A stretch of 64,000 nt of DNA from Pleodorina starrii (GCA_030267565.1 BRXU01000003.1:2898001-2962000); one strand, 5' to 3'; shown: positions 33,101 to 45,800, counted from the first letter of the stretch. The notes: a model not told the origin generated them from the letters alone. Made by a program: numbers and translations.

Positions 33101-36100
33101 GGTAGCCGAGTCGGTTGTGCGTTGTCGCTTGGGGTTCGGAGCGCTGACGGCGACCCGTTTCCGGATTTCCGCCTTGATACATGCTACCCTCTCTTGGTCC
33201 CCGAAGAGAAGCTGTGTGATGCTAAGGCCATGCTGGGTTGGTGTCCCCGCAGGCCACGCCGTCTCCCCATGGAGCATGTGGAGTAGCCGTTCGGCGGAGC
33301 CTACTTGGGACGTGAGGCCCCGGTGGAGCGGGTGGCGCAGGATTCGTTCGCAGTGCTGAAGGGTAAGTGGGGTTTGCCGGGGGTCCCACCCAATGGCCTC
33401 GGCATCTGTGATACCGTCGACTGGTTTCAGGTTCTGCCGAAGGAGGTATGCTTTGAGCAGCTCACTATCGGTCTTTCGCTGCGGCTGGTGGCGCCTGGCG
33501 GCTGGCCGGGCGGCCGGGCGTCGTGCCTCGAGGGTTGTTGCGGTGCCGGACGACGCTGCCGCGGTTTGGGTTGCCGTCGCCACACGAGGGGTTGTTGGGC
33601 CTGGGCGAGGGGGTGGGTTTTCAGCTGGGGCGGCCGGAATGGTGTCGGCTGGGTCGCGGGGTTTGGCCAGTACGTACTTCCTTAGGGTTCCGTGGGGGAT
33701 GGGGGTGGGTCTTGTCGCTTCCATCGCAAGATCGGTTAGATGTGGGCCGTCCGGGAGGAGTCGTAGTTCGGGGGATAAGGGTGCTACACCTCTGTGGCGC
33801 GGCGCCCGGGTGCGAACACTGGGGTCAGCATTCAGGGCGAGGCTGAGCTGGTTTAGGGCTATCTGATGGCGTGGGCCCACCTTCCTGCCACCGATGCGTT
33901 GCAGCTGGTCGGTGGTGATGAGATGCGCTCCCGTGTTTTTGTCTTTCAGGGCCCTGAGGTCCAGGCCAAGTTCCAGCAGGGGCTGTATGCATCGGAAGAG
34001 GAGCGCGAGATCCTTGGGCTCGGCCGTCGGGTTGTGCGCCCCGATCAGGTGAATGAGGCTGCCTGCTGCCGGCTCATAGGTGCTGCCTTTGTCCGTGAGT
34101 TCGATACCGGCTTCATGCACGAGAGCAAGTTGTTTGAGTGTGGTATAGTGCCGGCATTCGCGTTTGAATGTGTGCACTGGTATGGTGCCCATGTATCGGC
34201 TCTGCAGGTGCAGGAGGGCTCGGGTTACTGCCCCAAGGCGTCCCTTGTCGTTGAGGGACAGGACAAGCGTCTTCGCCGCTCTGACCGCATAAAGGGTACG
34301 TAGGGTGCCCACCCCCAGACCTAGTCGCGATATGGGACCGAGGATGGCGCGGGTTGGGAAGCCCATTTTTAGTCCATAGCTGCGTTTGGCTATGCCGGCG
34401 ATTTGGGCGTCGAGGCTGGCGATGTCGTGCGGGGTGTACGCCATAGTGGGCAGGCTGTACGCCACAAAGGGGTGAATGAGGGTTTTGATCATGTTTATGC
34501 GTTGATCTGGGGTCGCGAGAGAGTTTTGTATGCTTTGCCCCCGTCGGTCGATTTCGGCGCGAGTGTAGGCCACCTGTGTCGTCCAATCCAGAGTAGGGGT
34601 GATGTGTACGCCGAGGTATTTATACGATCCTGTTGGGGGTTCGTACGGGATGGGTACGCCATCGATCCGAATTTGGTTTTTCAGGAGACGTTCTACGACG
34701 GCCCTGTATTTTTGCGTACCGGGGCCCCTACTCAGATCAGTATCGGAACGCGCGCGGCCGTGCAGAATGCCCTGCAGTTGGCACTTGCCTACGTTGACCT
34801 TGAGTGCTCCCCAGCGGGCGTAGCGCTCTATTTTTGTGCTCTGTGTGCGCATGTCAGACACGGTGTTCGTGAGGATCACTAGGTCGTCCGCAAAGGCCCC
34901 CGAGCTAAAGTGGTGTCGGTCATTTTCGTCCGCTTGGAGGCAGCCGTAGCGGTATCCTCGGCCTCCGCTGTGTAGCCATCTTAGGAGTGGCTCCATGTAA
35001 ATGATGAACAGTACGGGTGATAGTGTATCGCCCTGAATTGTGCCGCGTTCGATTGCAATCTCCGCGGTGCAGCCATGTTCGGTGCGTATGCGTGTGGTGG
35101 CGCGCGAGTACAGGTTCGCGACCACCGCGATGAGGTCCTCCGGATATCCTAGGTCGTACATGATCATAAGTAATTTGTCGTGATCGATGGTGTTAAATGC
35201 CGATGTGAAATCGATATATAGTAAGTAGAGGTCACGGCTGGTTAGGCCGGCGTCCTCGATGGCGTGTAGTACGTTTTGGATCTGCCGCTCCGTGTTATGC
35301 TGTCGGAGGTACCCTTCCTGGGCTTCCGTGAAGATGTGCGCTTGTTCACTAAAGGTGACGATATTAAACGTAATGTGGCTGGTGTATAGTTTGTAGAGTG
35401 TGTTTGCCAGGGCGATGGGGCGTTTGTTCTTGATGAGGAGTGGGTCGCCCTTTTTGGGAATGAGTACCGTGTCTGATTGCGTCCAGTGCGGGGGGATTTC
35501 GGCCTTGACCCACATGACTGTGATCAGGTGGTGGATTGCGGTTTGGAGGTCGGTGGGGAGTGTCTGTAGCAGCTCGTTGGGTATGCCGTCTGGCCCGGGG
35601 GCTTTGTTGCGGGCGAGATGGTCTAAGCATGCGCGGAAGTTACATGGGTCTAATATGCCAGGGAGGAGGGACGGGGGTGCGCTTTCCCATTGGGCTAAAC
35701 CACGTCGTAGAGGGTCCGGCGCTCCCGGCGTCTCCCAGGGGTAGTTCCGCGGGGCTTCGCTCGGGAGGTATTTGCCAGTGCGGGGTCCGGAGATGGGCCG
35801 GGCTAGGAGCACGAAGTGCGTGTGGAGTGCGTCGAGGATGCCGTCCGAAGTTGTGCACAAATGCCCATCGGCGGGGTGGCGAATGGCCGTTATGCCGCGT
35901 GGCTGATCGTCGGGCTCGAGAATTTGTTTGTGTGCGTGTTTCGGTTTCTTGGCTAGGAGGCTCTGAAATTGTTTCCTGGCTTTGCTCGCATGTAATTTAC
36001 GGGTTTCCGTAGCCAACTTCTTAATTTCCCCTCCCTTTGCTCTTATTGCGGCACGCAGGGCGCGGGTCTCTGGTGTTTCTTGGAGCTCCGGGTTTTCGCG

Positions 36101-36997
36101 CGCGTGGGCTGTCGTACCCTCAGGTGGGTTGGGGTTTGCAGGGGTGGTCAGCGGGGTGGGTCGGGTGGGGGGTTGTAGGGTCTCTGCATCGGTGTTTTCC
36201 GCGTGCGGGGCGCCGGGTGCCGGGTGGGATGGGGTGTCCGGCCGTGGCGCGCGTAGTATGCGGGTGAGTTCGCATTTCAGCGCCTTGTGTTCGCCGTACA
36301 GACGGGTGATTCGCTTGCCGGTGCCTCTTCGTGCGTGCAGGCGCCCCGTGCGGGGGGGCTTGTGCTGGCAGTGGCTTTCAAGGATCCTGAGGCACCGCAG
36401 CAGAAGTGATCCGAGCTCGTGGCTGAGAGTGTCGACGTTCGTTGTTTGGACGGCTTCGTGATCGCGCAGGTGGGTCAGGATCTGCCTTGCGTCCTCTTTG
36501 CTCGCCGCACGCTCCAGTCGCGCGGATGCTGCCGATATGGTTTCGTGTGCGGGTCTGAGTGCGGCTAACAGGTGAGTGACGGCCTCTGTGAGCGTCGCCT
36601 CCATCTCCATGCGTGCTTTGGTTTTGCTCTCTTTTTGTACGGGTAGTTGGATCCGGCTCCAGGAGCTTGGGGTAAGGTCTGGGGGGGGTTGGGCAGCGGG
36701 GGCGGGCAGGAGCCTGATGCCTGCTAGGGGTAGGAGGGTGCAGAGCGGTTTGTGGTCGAAGTTCCCGCCACACTCATAAACTTGTTCGTACGCTTTCCCT
36801 TCCATTGCCACAGCGTCGCTGGTCTGAGCGGCGAGGAGGACATCGTCGATGCGGCTGTGGTGGGTATCGTGTCCCTGCTGTGTTTGTGTGTATGTGTACT
36901 CACATCGCGCCGTGTCTACCGGTTTTAGGCCTGTTTCTTCTGAGAAGCGTCGGTGCGCACGGTCTGTCGCATTGCAGGTGCCCGTAGACCGGTCGCT
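30119..36997 (-). pseudogene. Dualen-like polyprotein: APE remnant, RT, RNase H, CCHC + restriction-like endonuclease
   Basis: Open for ~2,290 codons from the truncated 5' end to the stop at 30119; the first internal ATG is at 36805. In order: APE C-terminus (SRIDDVLL near 36,845; NFDHKPL near 36,755, the SDH-like motif); a coiled, charged linker; RT at about 35,650-34,750 with NKAPGPDGIPNELL, LIPKKGDP, LYIDFTSAFNTIDH, GTIQGDTLSPVLF and FADDLVIL; a ~1.9-kb region of unknown fold; RNase H at about 31,650-31,190 with YTDGS, RCELSAI, IWTDSAAS and KADKAA (D-E-D-D). Next is CPLC-x7-H-x4-C near 30,800-30,750, and then RPDILLIPD and HIVEVAYTAD, the PD-(D/E)XK-like core of the R2-type endonuclease. 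The frame is strikingly intact, so the insertion is young or recently active, but the APE is incomplete. Confidence 0.88.
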
Positions 36998-38408
36998 ACC
37001 CGGCTGGCCTACCCAGAGACCACGGACGCGCGTGCCATCCTGCATGAGCCCCTGTTCTTCAATGCAGCATTGCGTGACCCCGCCACCGACCAGCCCTTCA
37101 CCCCGCCGGATGGGACCGCCCACCTGGGACCCCGCACCCTGGCCGAGCTCCGTGCGGCGTAGCCCATGACCCAGCACGAACCCCTCATGCAGGCGGTCCT
37201 TGGGGCCATCCATTCACTACACAGTGAGTGAGGTGCGTCACCGCCTCACCGCCCGCGGTCACAGCTGGGGCCGGGACCAGGACACGGGGCCCCTCATGCC
37301 CGCGGCGTGGCCCGAGCAGCCGCACAGCCAGCTACAGCAACAGGAGGCCCGCTGGCACCAACACTGGCTGGCTCAGCAAGCGCCCAGCCGCAGCCGGTGG
37401 TTTGCCATGAACCCCACACCCAGCCCCGGCTGGATGCGACCCCGATCCTCCCCCCCATCACTGCCCTCGGCCGCTGCAAGCCCGGTCAGCCAGCCTGGCA
37501 GCCACCATGTGGCACCGCACCAGCAGGACCCCGGTGCCGCCGCCGGACCGTCGGCACCCGCCGGGCCGGCCCCGGAGGCAGACCAGGCAGCTGATGGCCC
37601 GGCTGGCGTGTCTCCCCTCGACCGCCGGCGGGCCTGGCAGCGGCTGTGGGACTGCCCCGCAAGCAACCGGGCCAAGGCACTAGCCTGGCGGCTGCACCAT
37701 GGACGGCTCCCGTGCGGGGTGTACCTGGCCTCCAAAGGTCAGCCGCAGCGTGCCCACTGCCCTGCTCCTAGCTGCTCGGTGGACGGCAGCCTGCATGTCG
37801 CCAGCCTGACCCACGTCTTCTTGGAGTGCGGGGCTTACACCGCAGCTCGGGTTTGGCTGGCAGAGCTGTGGGCGGCAGTCTCCGGGGCCGTGGACTTGCC
37901 CTTCAGCCAGCCGGCTGTGCTACTGGGGGACTGGCCGGGAGGGTGGCCGGCCTACCCCACCAGCCCTGGGCTGCAGCTGCTGTGGGCAGCCCTTCGAGCC
38001 ACTTGGCTGTGGGCGGTCTGGGGCCACTACCACAGGGCGGAGCCTGATGACCATCCGTCGGCCACGGTGGTGGGCTGCGTCATTGGGGAGCTGCAGCGTC
38101 TCATGAGGGCACATTTCAGCATGGCGGCGCTCTCCGAGGACACTCTGGCGGGGCTGCCCCGGGGCCACATCACAGCGCAGCTGAAGCCCGGCCGGTTGGA
38201 TGCCTTCGAAGCCTCCTGGGCGCATGAAGGCGTCCTCTGCTCCGTACAGCGGGTGGCTGGCAGCAGCCCGCGTCTGCAGGTTCATCTGTCCCGGGTGGCC
38301 CCGGTCCCAGCTCCACAGGCACCCGCCGGGGGCGCCCAGGCAGCACAGCAGGTCTCCCCGACCGGGTCAGCATCAGCGCCCAGCCCAGCCAGGCAGCAGC
38401 TCAGCTGA
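36998..38408 (+). pseudogene. L1 ORF2 C-terminal part, copy 1 (zinc-binding zf-RVT region)
   Basis: Continuation of ORF2 after the nested LINE. It reads LAYPETTDARAILHEPLFFN and then GTAHLGPRTLAELRAA, meets a TAG at 37160 where copy 2 has TCG (Ser), and loses about 380 bp at 37,209-37,212 relative to copy 2. From 37,215 the frame is open to 38408. The diagnostic part is at about 37,620-37,850: WQRLWDCPASNRAKALAWRL, HHGRLPCGVYL, CPAPSC and then HVFLECG. This is the zf-RVT pattern (W-x-x-L-W, then C-x4-C...H-x4-C) found after RT in many plant and algal L1 ORF2s. The tail is Pro/Ala/Gln-rich. Confidence 0.85.
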
Positions 38409-39863
38409 CAGGGCAGCCGGGGCCGTCGTGAGCGGGGTGTTGAGAGCCGGGGGTCTCGGTGTCTGAGGTTCTTGGGTGCGAGGGAGCTCGAGGGTGGGGA
38501 GCGGGCGGTGCGGGTTGCCTAGGGAGGGGGGTGCGGTGCGGGGCTTGCTGTGGGTGGGGCCTGAGGGGGTCTTGGGGGTCGGGGGAGCTTCGGAGCAGGG
38601 TTGGTGTGGGGCAGGCTGCCGCGGGAGGCAGGTGCGGTTCGGGGGCTGCTGTCTTGAGGGGTCGCCCCCTGTGTGGAGTCTGTGGGTGTTTTGTCGCAGG
38701 CGCTCTCATGCCCTGGTCTCCGACCCGGCGGTGCTGTCCCTGCGGCCTGGAGGGGGTTTTGGGGGGACGGGGGGGTCTTGAGAGTGGGGTGCGCGCGGCA
38801 CGGGGGAGACTGGGGAGGGCTTCGGTGCAGAGTTGGTGCGGTGCAGGCTGCCGTGGGAGGCAGGTGCGGTTCGGGGGTCGCTGTCTGGAGGTAACCCCCC
38901 CAGGGTGGGGTCTGCGGGAGTCTTGTCGCCGGCGCGCTTGTGCCCTGGCTTCCAGCCAGGCGGTACTGCCCCTGCTGCGCCCGTGGGGGTTCTTGGGAGC
39001 CGGGGGGCCGCGGGAGTGCGGTTCCTGCGGTGTGGGGTGTCTTGGGAGGGAGGTGTGTCTTGGGGCCTGCTGTCTTGCGGGGACGCCCCCAGGGTGGGGT
39101 CGGTTGTTGTTTGTCTCTGGTGCGCTTCGTGTGGCGCCGTCCCGGCGGCTTTTGTGGCTCTGGGCGGCGGTTTAGGTGGTGCGGGGTTCTCTTCGGGCGT
39201 GCTGTGGCTTTCCTGTTTCCTCTGGTGCTCCCCGGCGGGGGGGGGGCTTGTCCGCCCTGGTTCGCTGTGGCGGTTGCCCGGCTTTGTTTGCCGTTCCTGT
39301 TGCTGTCGCCCTGGGTGTAGGGTTCGCCCCTTGGCTGTTGAGGTTGTGCAGGTTGTGGTTGTGTTGTCGCTGTGGTCCCTGTTGGGGCCTTTGCCCGGCC
39401 CTGGGGTTTGTCCTCGGTGACGGGCCCTGTTGTTGGGCCGTGGTGTTGGCTCTGGTTTTGGGCCCTGGTGTTGGGCCCTGGTGTTGGGCTGTGGGATTGG
39501 CCCTGGTGTTGGGCCGTGGTGTTGGCCCTGGTGTTGGGCTGTGGGGTTGGCCCTGGTGTTGGGCCGTGGTGTTGGCCCTGGTGTTGGGCCCTGGGGTTTG
39601 GCCCTGGTGTTGGGCCCTGGTGTTGGTTTCGGTTCCCTCCTCGGTGTCTTGGAGGAAGGGGTGGCCGTGTGTGCCGCCCGTGCAGCAGTGGCTCCTGGCC
39701 TCTTGCTGCCCCCGTCCCTGTCCCTGTCCTGTCTGCGAGTTTAGGTGTTGCTTGGCTTTTTCTCTCTCCTCGGCTCCTTGCGGTGGTTTTTGGGGCTTCT
39801 TGCCAGGTTGTTGTGGCTTGCCGGTCTTGCTCGGCTTGCCCGTTGGGCTTCGCTTTCCCAGTC
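38409..39863 (+). other. L1 copy 1 3' UTR (long, G-rich, truncated)
   Basis: 1.45 kb without a supported gene. It contains the GGCCCTGGTGTTGGGC-type minisatellite (39,430-39,630), homologous on the opposite strand to every unit of the adjacent array. It ends at CGCTTTCCCAGTCC, 18 nt short of the poly(A) site seen in other copies. Confidence 0.75.
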
Positions 39864-42800
39864 CAGAGAACCCCGCACCACCGAAACCGCCTCCCAGAGC
39901 CACAAAAGCCGCAGGAACGGCGCCACACGAAGCGCACCAGAGACAAACAACAACCGACCCCACCCTGGGGGCGTCCCCGCAAGACAGCAGGCCCCAAGAC
40001 ACGCCTCCCTCCCAAGACACCCCGCACCACAGGAAACGCACTCCCGCGGCCCCCCGGCTCCCATGAACCCCCACGGGCGCAGCAGGGGCAGCACCGCCTG
40101 GCTGGAAGCCAGGGCACAAGCGCGCCGGCGACAAGACTCCCGCAGACCCCACCCTGGGGGCGTTCCCTCCAGACAGCGACCCCCGAACTGCACCTGCCTC
40201 CCACGGCAGCCTGCACCGCACCAACCCTGCACCGAAGCCCCCCCGCCCCTCCCCAGACCCCCCTTTTTTTTCTGCGAGGGACGTTACAAGGACTGGGAAA
40301 GCGAAGCCCAACGGGCAAGCCGAGCAAGACCGGCAAGCCACAACAACCTGGCAAGAAGCCCAAGAAACCACTGCAAGGAGCCGAGGAGAGAGAAAAAGCC
40401 AAGCAACGCCTAAACTCGCAGACAGGACAGGGACAGGGACGGGGGCAGCAAGAGGCGAGGAGCCACTGCTGCACGGGCGGCACACACGGCCACCCCTTCC
40501 TCCAAGACACCGAGGAGGGAACCGAAACCAACACCAGGGCCCAACACCAGGGCCAAACCCCAGGGCCCAACACCAGGGCCAACACCACGGCCCAACACCA
40601 GGGCCAACCCCACAGCCCAACACCAGGGCCAACACCACGGCCCAACACCAGGGCCAACCCCACAGCCCAACACCAGGGCCCAACACCAGGGCCCAAAACC
40701 AGAGCCAACACCACGGCCCAACACCAGGGCAAAAACCACGGCCCAACACCCGGGCCAGCACCACTGACCAACAACAGGGCCCGTCACCGAGGACAAACCC
40801 CGGGGCCGGGCAAAGGCCCCAACAGCGACCACAGCAACAACACAACCACAACCTGCACAACCTCAACAGCCAAGGGGCGAACCCTATACCCAGGGCGACA
40901 GCAACAGGAACGGCAAACAAAGCCGGGCAACCGCCACAGCGAACCAGGGCGGACAAGCCCCCCCCGCCGGGGAGCACCAGAGGAAACAGGAAAACCACAG
41001 CACGCCCAAAGAGAACCCCGCACCACCGAAACCGCCTCCCAGAGCCACAAAAGCCGCAGGAACGGCGCCACACGAAGCGCACCAGAGACAAACAACAACC
41101 GACCCCACCCTGGGAGCGTCCCCGCAAGACAGCAGGCCCCAAGACACGCCTCCCTCCCAAGACACCCCGCACCACAGGAAACGCACTCCCGCGGCCCCCC
41201 GGCTCCCATGAACCCCCACGGGCGCAGCAGGGGCAGCACCGCCTGGCTGGAAGCCAGGGCACAAGCGCGCCGGCGACAAGACTCCCGCAGACCCCACCCT
41301 GGGGGCGTCCCCTCCAGACAGCGACCCCCGAACCGCACCTGCCTCCCACGGCAGCCTGCACCACACCAGCCCTGCACCGAAGCCCCCCCGCCCCTCCCCA
41401 GACCCCCCTTTTTTTTCTGCGAGGGACGTTACAAGGACTGGGAAAGCGAAGCCCAACGGGCAAGCCGAGCAAGACCGGCAAGCCACAACAACCTGGCAAG
41501 AAGCCCAAGAAACAACTGCAAGGAGCCGAGGAGAGAGAAAAAGCCAAGCAACGCCTAAACTCGCAGACAGGACAGGGACAGGGACGGGGGCAGCAAGAGG
41601 CGAGGAGCCACTGCTGCACGGGCGGCACACACGGCCACCCCTTCCTCCAAGACACCGAGGAGGGAACCGAAACCAACACCAGGGCCCAACACCAGGGCCA
41701 AACCCCAGGGCCCAACACCAGGGCCAACACCACGGCCCAACACCAGGGCCAACCCCACAGCCCAACACCAGGGCCAACACCACGGCCCAACACCAGGGCC
41801 AACCCCACAGCCCAACACCAGGGCCCAACACCAGGGCCCAAAACCAGAGCCAACACCACGGCCCAACACCAGGGCAAAAACCACGGCCCAACACCCGGGC
41901 CAGCACCACTGACCAACAACAGGGCCCGTCACCGAGGACAAACCCCAGGGCCGGGCAAAGGCCCCAACAGCGACCACAGCAACAACACAACCACAACCTG
42001 CACAACCTCAACAGCCAAGGGGCGAACCCTATACCCAGGGCGACAGCAACAGGAACGGCAAACAAAGCCGGGCAACCGCCACAGCGAACCAGGGCGGACA
42101 AGCCCCCCCCGCCGGGGAGCACCAGAGGAAACAGGAAAACCACAGCACGCCCAAAGAGAACCCCGCACCACCTAAACCGCCTCCCAGAGCCACAAAAGCC
42201 GCAGGGACGGCGCCACACGAAGCGCACCAGAGACAAACAACAACCGACCCCACCCTGGGGGCGTCCCCGCAAGACAGCAGGCCCCAAGACACACCTCCCT
42301 CCCAAGACACCCCACACCGCAGGAACCGCACTCCCGCGGCCCCCCGGCTCCCAAGAACCCCCACGGGCGCAGCAGGGGCAGCACCGCCTGGCTGGAAGCC
42401 AGGGCACAAGCGCGCCGGCGACAAGACTCCCGCAGACCCCACCCTGGGGGCGTTCCCTCCAGACAGCGACCCCCGAACTGCACCTGCCTCCCACGGCAGC
42501 CTGCACCGCACCAACCCTGCACCGAAGCCCCCCCGCCCCTCCCCAGACCCCCCTTTTTTTTCTGCGAGGGACGTTACAAGGACTGGGAAAGCGAAGCCCA
42601 ACGGGCAAGCCGAGCAAGACCGGCAAGCCACAACAACCTGGCAAGAAGCCCAAGAAACCACTGCAAGGAGCCGAGGAGAGAGAAAAAGCCAAGCAACGCC
42701 TAAACTCGCAGACAGGACAGGGACAGGGACGGGGGCAGCAAGAGGCGAGGAGCCACTGCTGCACGGGCGGCACACACGGCCACCCCTTCCTCCAAGACAC

Positions 42801-45800
42801 CGAGGAGGGAACCGAAACCAACACCAGGGCCCAACACCAGGGCCAAACCCCAGGGCCCAACACCAGGGCCAACACCACGGCCCAACACCAGGGCCAACCC
42901 CACAGCCCAACACCAGGGCCAACACCACGGCCCAACACCAGGGCCCAACACCAGGGCCCAAAACCAGAGCCAACACCACGGCCCAACACCAGGGCAAAAA
43001 CCACGGCCCAACACCCGGGCCAGCACCACTGACCAACAACAGGGCCCGTCACCGAGGACAAACCCCAGGGCCGGGCAAAGGCCCCAACAGCGACCACAGC
43101 AACAACACAACCACAACCTGCACAACCTCAACAGCCAAGGGGCGAACCCTATACCCAGGGCGACAGCAACAGGAACGGCAAACAAAGCCGGGCAACCGCC
43201 ACAGCGAACCAGGGCGGACAAGCCCCCCCCGCCGGGGAGCACCAGAGGAAACAGGAAAACCACAGCACGCCCAAAGAGAACCCCGCACCACCTAAACCGC
43301 CTCCCAGAGCCACAAAAGCCGCAGGGACGGCGCCACACGAAGCGCACCAGAGACAAACAACAACCGACCCCACCCTGGGGGCGTCCCCGCAAGACAGCAG
43401 GCCCCAAGACACGCCTCCCTCCCAAGACACCCCGCACCACAGGAAACGCACTCCCGCGGCCCCCCGGCTCCCATGAACCCCCACGGGCGCAGCAGGGGCA
43501 GCACCGCCTGGCTGGAAGCCAGGGCACAAGCGCGCCGGCGACAAGACTCCCGCAGACCCCACCCTGGGGGCGTCCCCTCCAGACAGCGACCCCCGAACCG
43601 CACCTGCCTCCCACGGCAGCCTGCACCACACCAGCCCTGCACCGAAGCCCCCCCGCCCCTCCCCAGACCCCCCTTTTTTTTCTGCGAGGGACGTTACAAG
43701 GACTGGGAAAGCGAAGCCCAACGGGCAAGCCGAGCAAGACCGGCAAGCCACAACAACCTGGCAAGAAGCCCAAGAAACAACTGCAAGGAGCCGAGGAGAG
43801 AGAAAAAGCCAAGCAACGCCTAAACTCGCAGACAGGACAGGGACAGGGACGGGGGCAGCAAGAGGCGAGGAGCCACTGCTGCACGGGCGGCACACACGGC
43901 CACCCCTTCCTCCAAGACACCGAGGAGGGAACCGAAACCAACACCAGGGCCCAACACCAGGGCCAAACCCCAGGGCCCAACACCAGGGCCAACACCACGG
44001 CCCAACACCAGGGCCAACCCCACAGCCCAACACCAGGGCCAACACCACGGCCCAACACCAGGGCCAACCCCACAGCCCAACACCAGGGCCCAACACCAGG
44101 GCCCAAAACCAGAGCCAACACCACGGCCCAACACCAGGGCAAAAACCACGGCCCAACACCCGGGCCAGCACCACTGACCAACAACAGGGCCCGTCACCGA
44201 GGACAAACCCCAGGGCCGGGCAAAGGCCCCAACAGCGACCACAGCAACAACACAACCACAACCTGCACAACCTCAACAGCCAAGGGGCGAACCCTATACC
44301 CAGGGCGACAGCAACAGGAACGGCAAACAAAGCCGGGCAACCGCCACAGCGAACCAGGGCGGACAAGCCCCCCCCGCCGGGGAGCACCAGAGGAAACAGG
44401 AAAACCACAGCACGCCCAAAGAGAACCCCGCACCACCTAAACCGCCTCCCAGAGCCACAAAAGCCGCAGGGACGGCGCCACACGAAGCGCACCAGAGACA
44501 AACAACAACCGACCCCACCCTGGGGGCGTCCCCGCAAGACAGCAGGCCCCAAGACACACCTCCCTCCCAAGACACCCCACACCGCAGGAACCGCACTCCC
44601 GCGGCCCCCCGGCTCCCAAGAACCCCCACGGGCGCAGCAGGGGCAGCACCGCCTGGCTGGAAGCCAGGGCACAAGCGCGCCGGCGACAAGACTCCCGCAG
44701 ACCCCACCCTGGGGGCGTCCCCTCCAGACAGCGACCCCCGAACCGCACCTGCCTCCCACGGCAGCCTGCACCACACCAGCCCTGCACCGAAGCCCCCCCG
44801 CCCCTCCCCAGACCCCCCTTTTTTTTCTGCGAGGGACGTTACAAGGACTGGGAAAGCGAAGCCCAACGGGCAAGCCGAGCAAGACCGGCAAGCCACAACA
44901 ACCTGGCAAGAAGCCCAAGAAACAACTGCAAGGAGCCGAGGAGAGAGAAAAAGCCAAGCAACGCCTAAACTCGCAGACAGGACAGGGACAGGGACGGGGG
45001 CAGCAAGAGGCGAGGAGCCACTGCTGCACGGGCGGCACACACGGCCACCCCTTCCTCCAAGACACCGAGGAGGGAACCGAAACCAACACCAGGGCCCAAC
45101 ACCAGGGCCAAACCCCAGGGCCCAACACCAGGGCCAACACCACGGCCCAACACCAGGGCCAACCCCACAGCCCAACACCAGGGCCAACACCACGGCCCAA
45201 CACCAGGGCCAACCCCACAGCCCAACACCAGGGCCCAACACCAGGGCCCAAAACCAGAGCCAACACCACGGCCCAACACCAGGGCAAAAACCACGGCCCA
45301 ACACCCGGGCCAGCACCACTGACCAACAACAGGGCCCGTCACCGAGGACAAACCCCAGGGCCGGGCAAAGGCCCCAACAGCGACCACAGCAACAACACAA
45401 CCACAACCTGCACAACCTCAACAGCCAAGGGGCGAACCCTATACCCAGGGCGACAGCAACAGGAACGGCAAACAAAGCCGGGCAACCGCCACAGCGAACC
45501 AGGGCGGACAAGCCCCCCCCGCCGGGGAGCACCAGAGGAAACAGGAAAACCACAGCACGCCCAAAGAGAACCCCGCACCACCTAAACCGCCTCCCAGAGC
45601 CACAAAAGCCGCAGGGACGGCGCCACACGAAGCGCACCAGAGACAAACAACAACCGACCCCACCCTGGGGGCGTCCCCGCAAGACAGCAGGCCCCAAGAC
45701 ACACCTCCCTCCCAAGACACCCCACACCGCAGGAACCGCACTCCCGCGGCCCCCCGGCTCCCAAGAACCCCCACGGGCGCAGCAGGGGCAGCACCGCCTG

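Larger units (their letters stand above)
29984..36997 (-). mobile_element. RandI/Dualen-type LINE, 5'-truncated, nested in L1
   Basis: A 14-bp target duplication, ACCCGGCTGGCCTA, is present at 29970-29983 and 36998-37011. The 3' end (left side on plus) finishes in a (TTA)n repeat at 29999-29984, the kind of short-repeat tail seen in several non-L1 LINEs. Removing the insertion rejoins the L1 ORF2 exactly in frame (TRLAY + PETTDA). The element enters in the middle of an APE domain, so the insertion is 5'-truncated. The rest, about 7 kb, is one long frame plus ~135 bp of 3' UTR. The combination of APE remnant, RT, RNase H and C-terminal restriction-like endonuclease is the signature of the dual-endonuclease Dualen/RandI clade described in Chlamydomonas. 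Confidence 0.88.
24490..39863 (+). mobile_element. L1-clade LINE copy 1 (interrupted, degenerate)
   Basis: Order on the plus strand: ORF1, ORF2 with apurinic-type endonuclease, reverse transcriptase, C-terminal zinc motif and a long G-rich 3' UTR. The 5' limit is not resolved and is placed at the first good ORF1 methionine. The body is split by a nested LINE at 29984-36997 and lacks about 380 bp near 37,210 relative to the second copy. The 3' UTR is cut just short of the conserved terminus (TTGTAACGTCCCTCGCAG-An) and joins an oppositely oriented array at 39863/39864. Presence of ORF1, APE and RT but no RNase H, together with poly(A) ends, fits L1, possibly the Zepp-like algal group (inference). 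Confidence 0.85.

Noticed and set aside
36998..37213. Extending the Dualen frame upstream to ~37,213
   Set aside because: Sequence beyond 36,997 is L1 on the other strand and begins with the target duplication; the open frame there is fortuitous.
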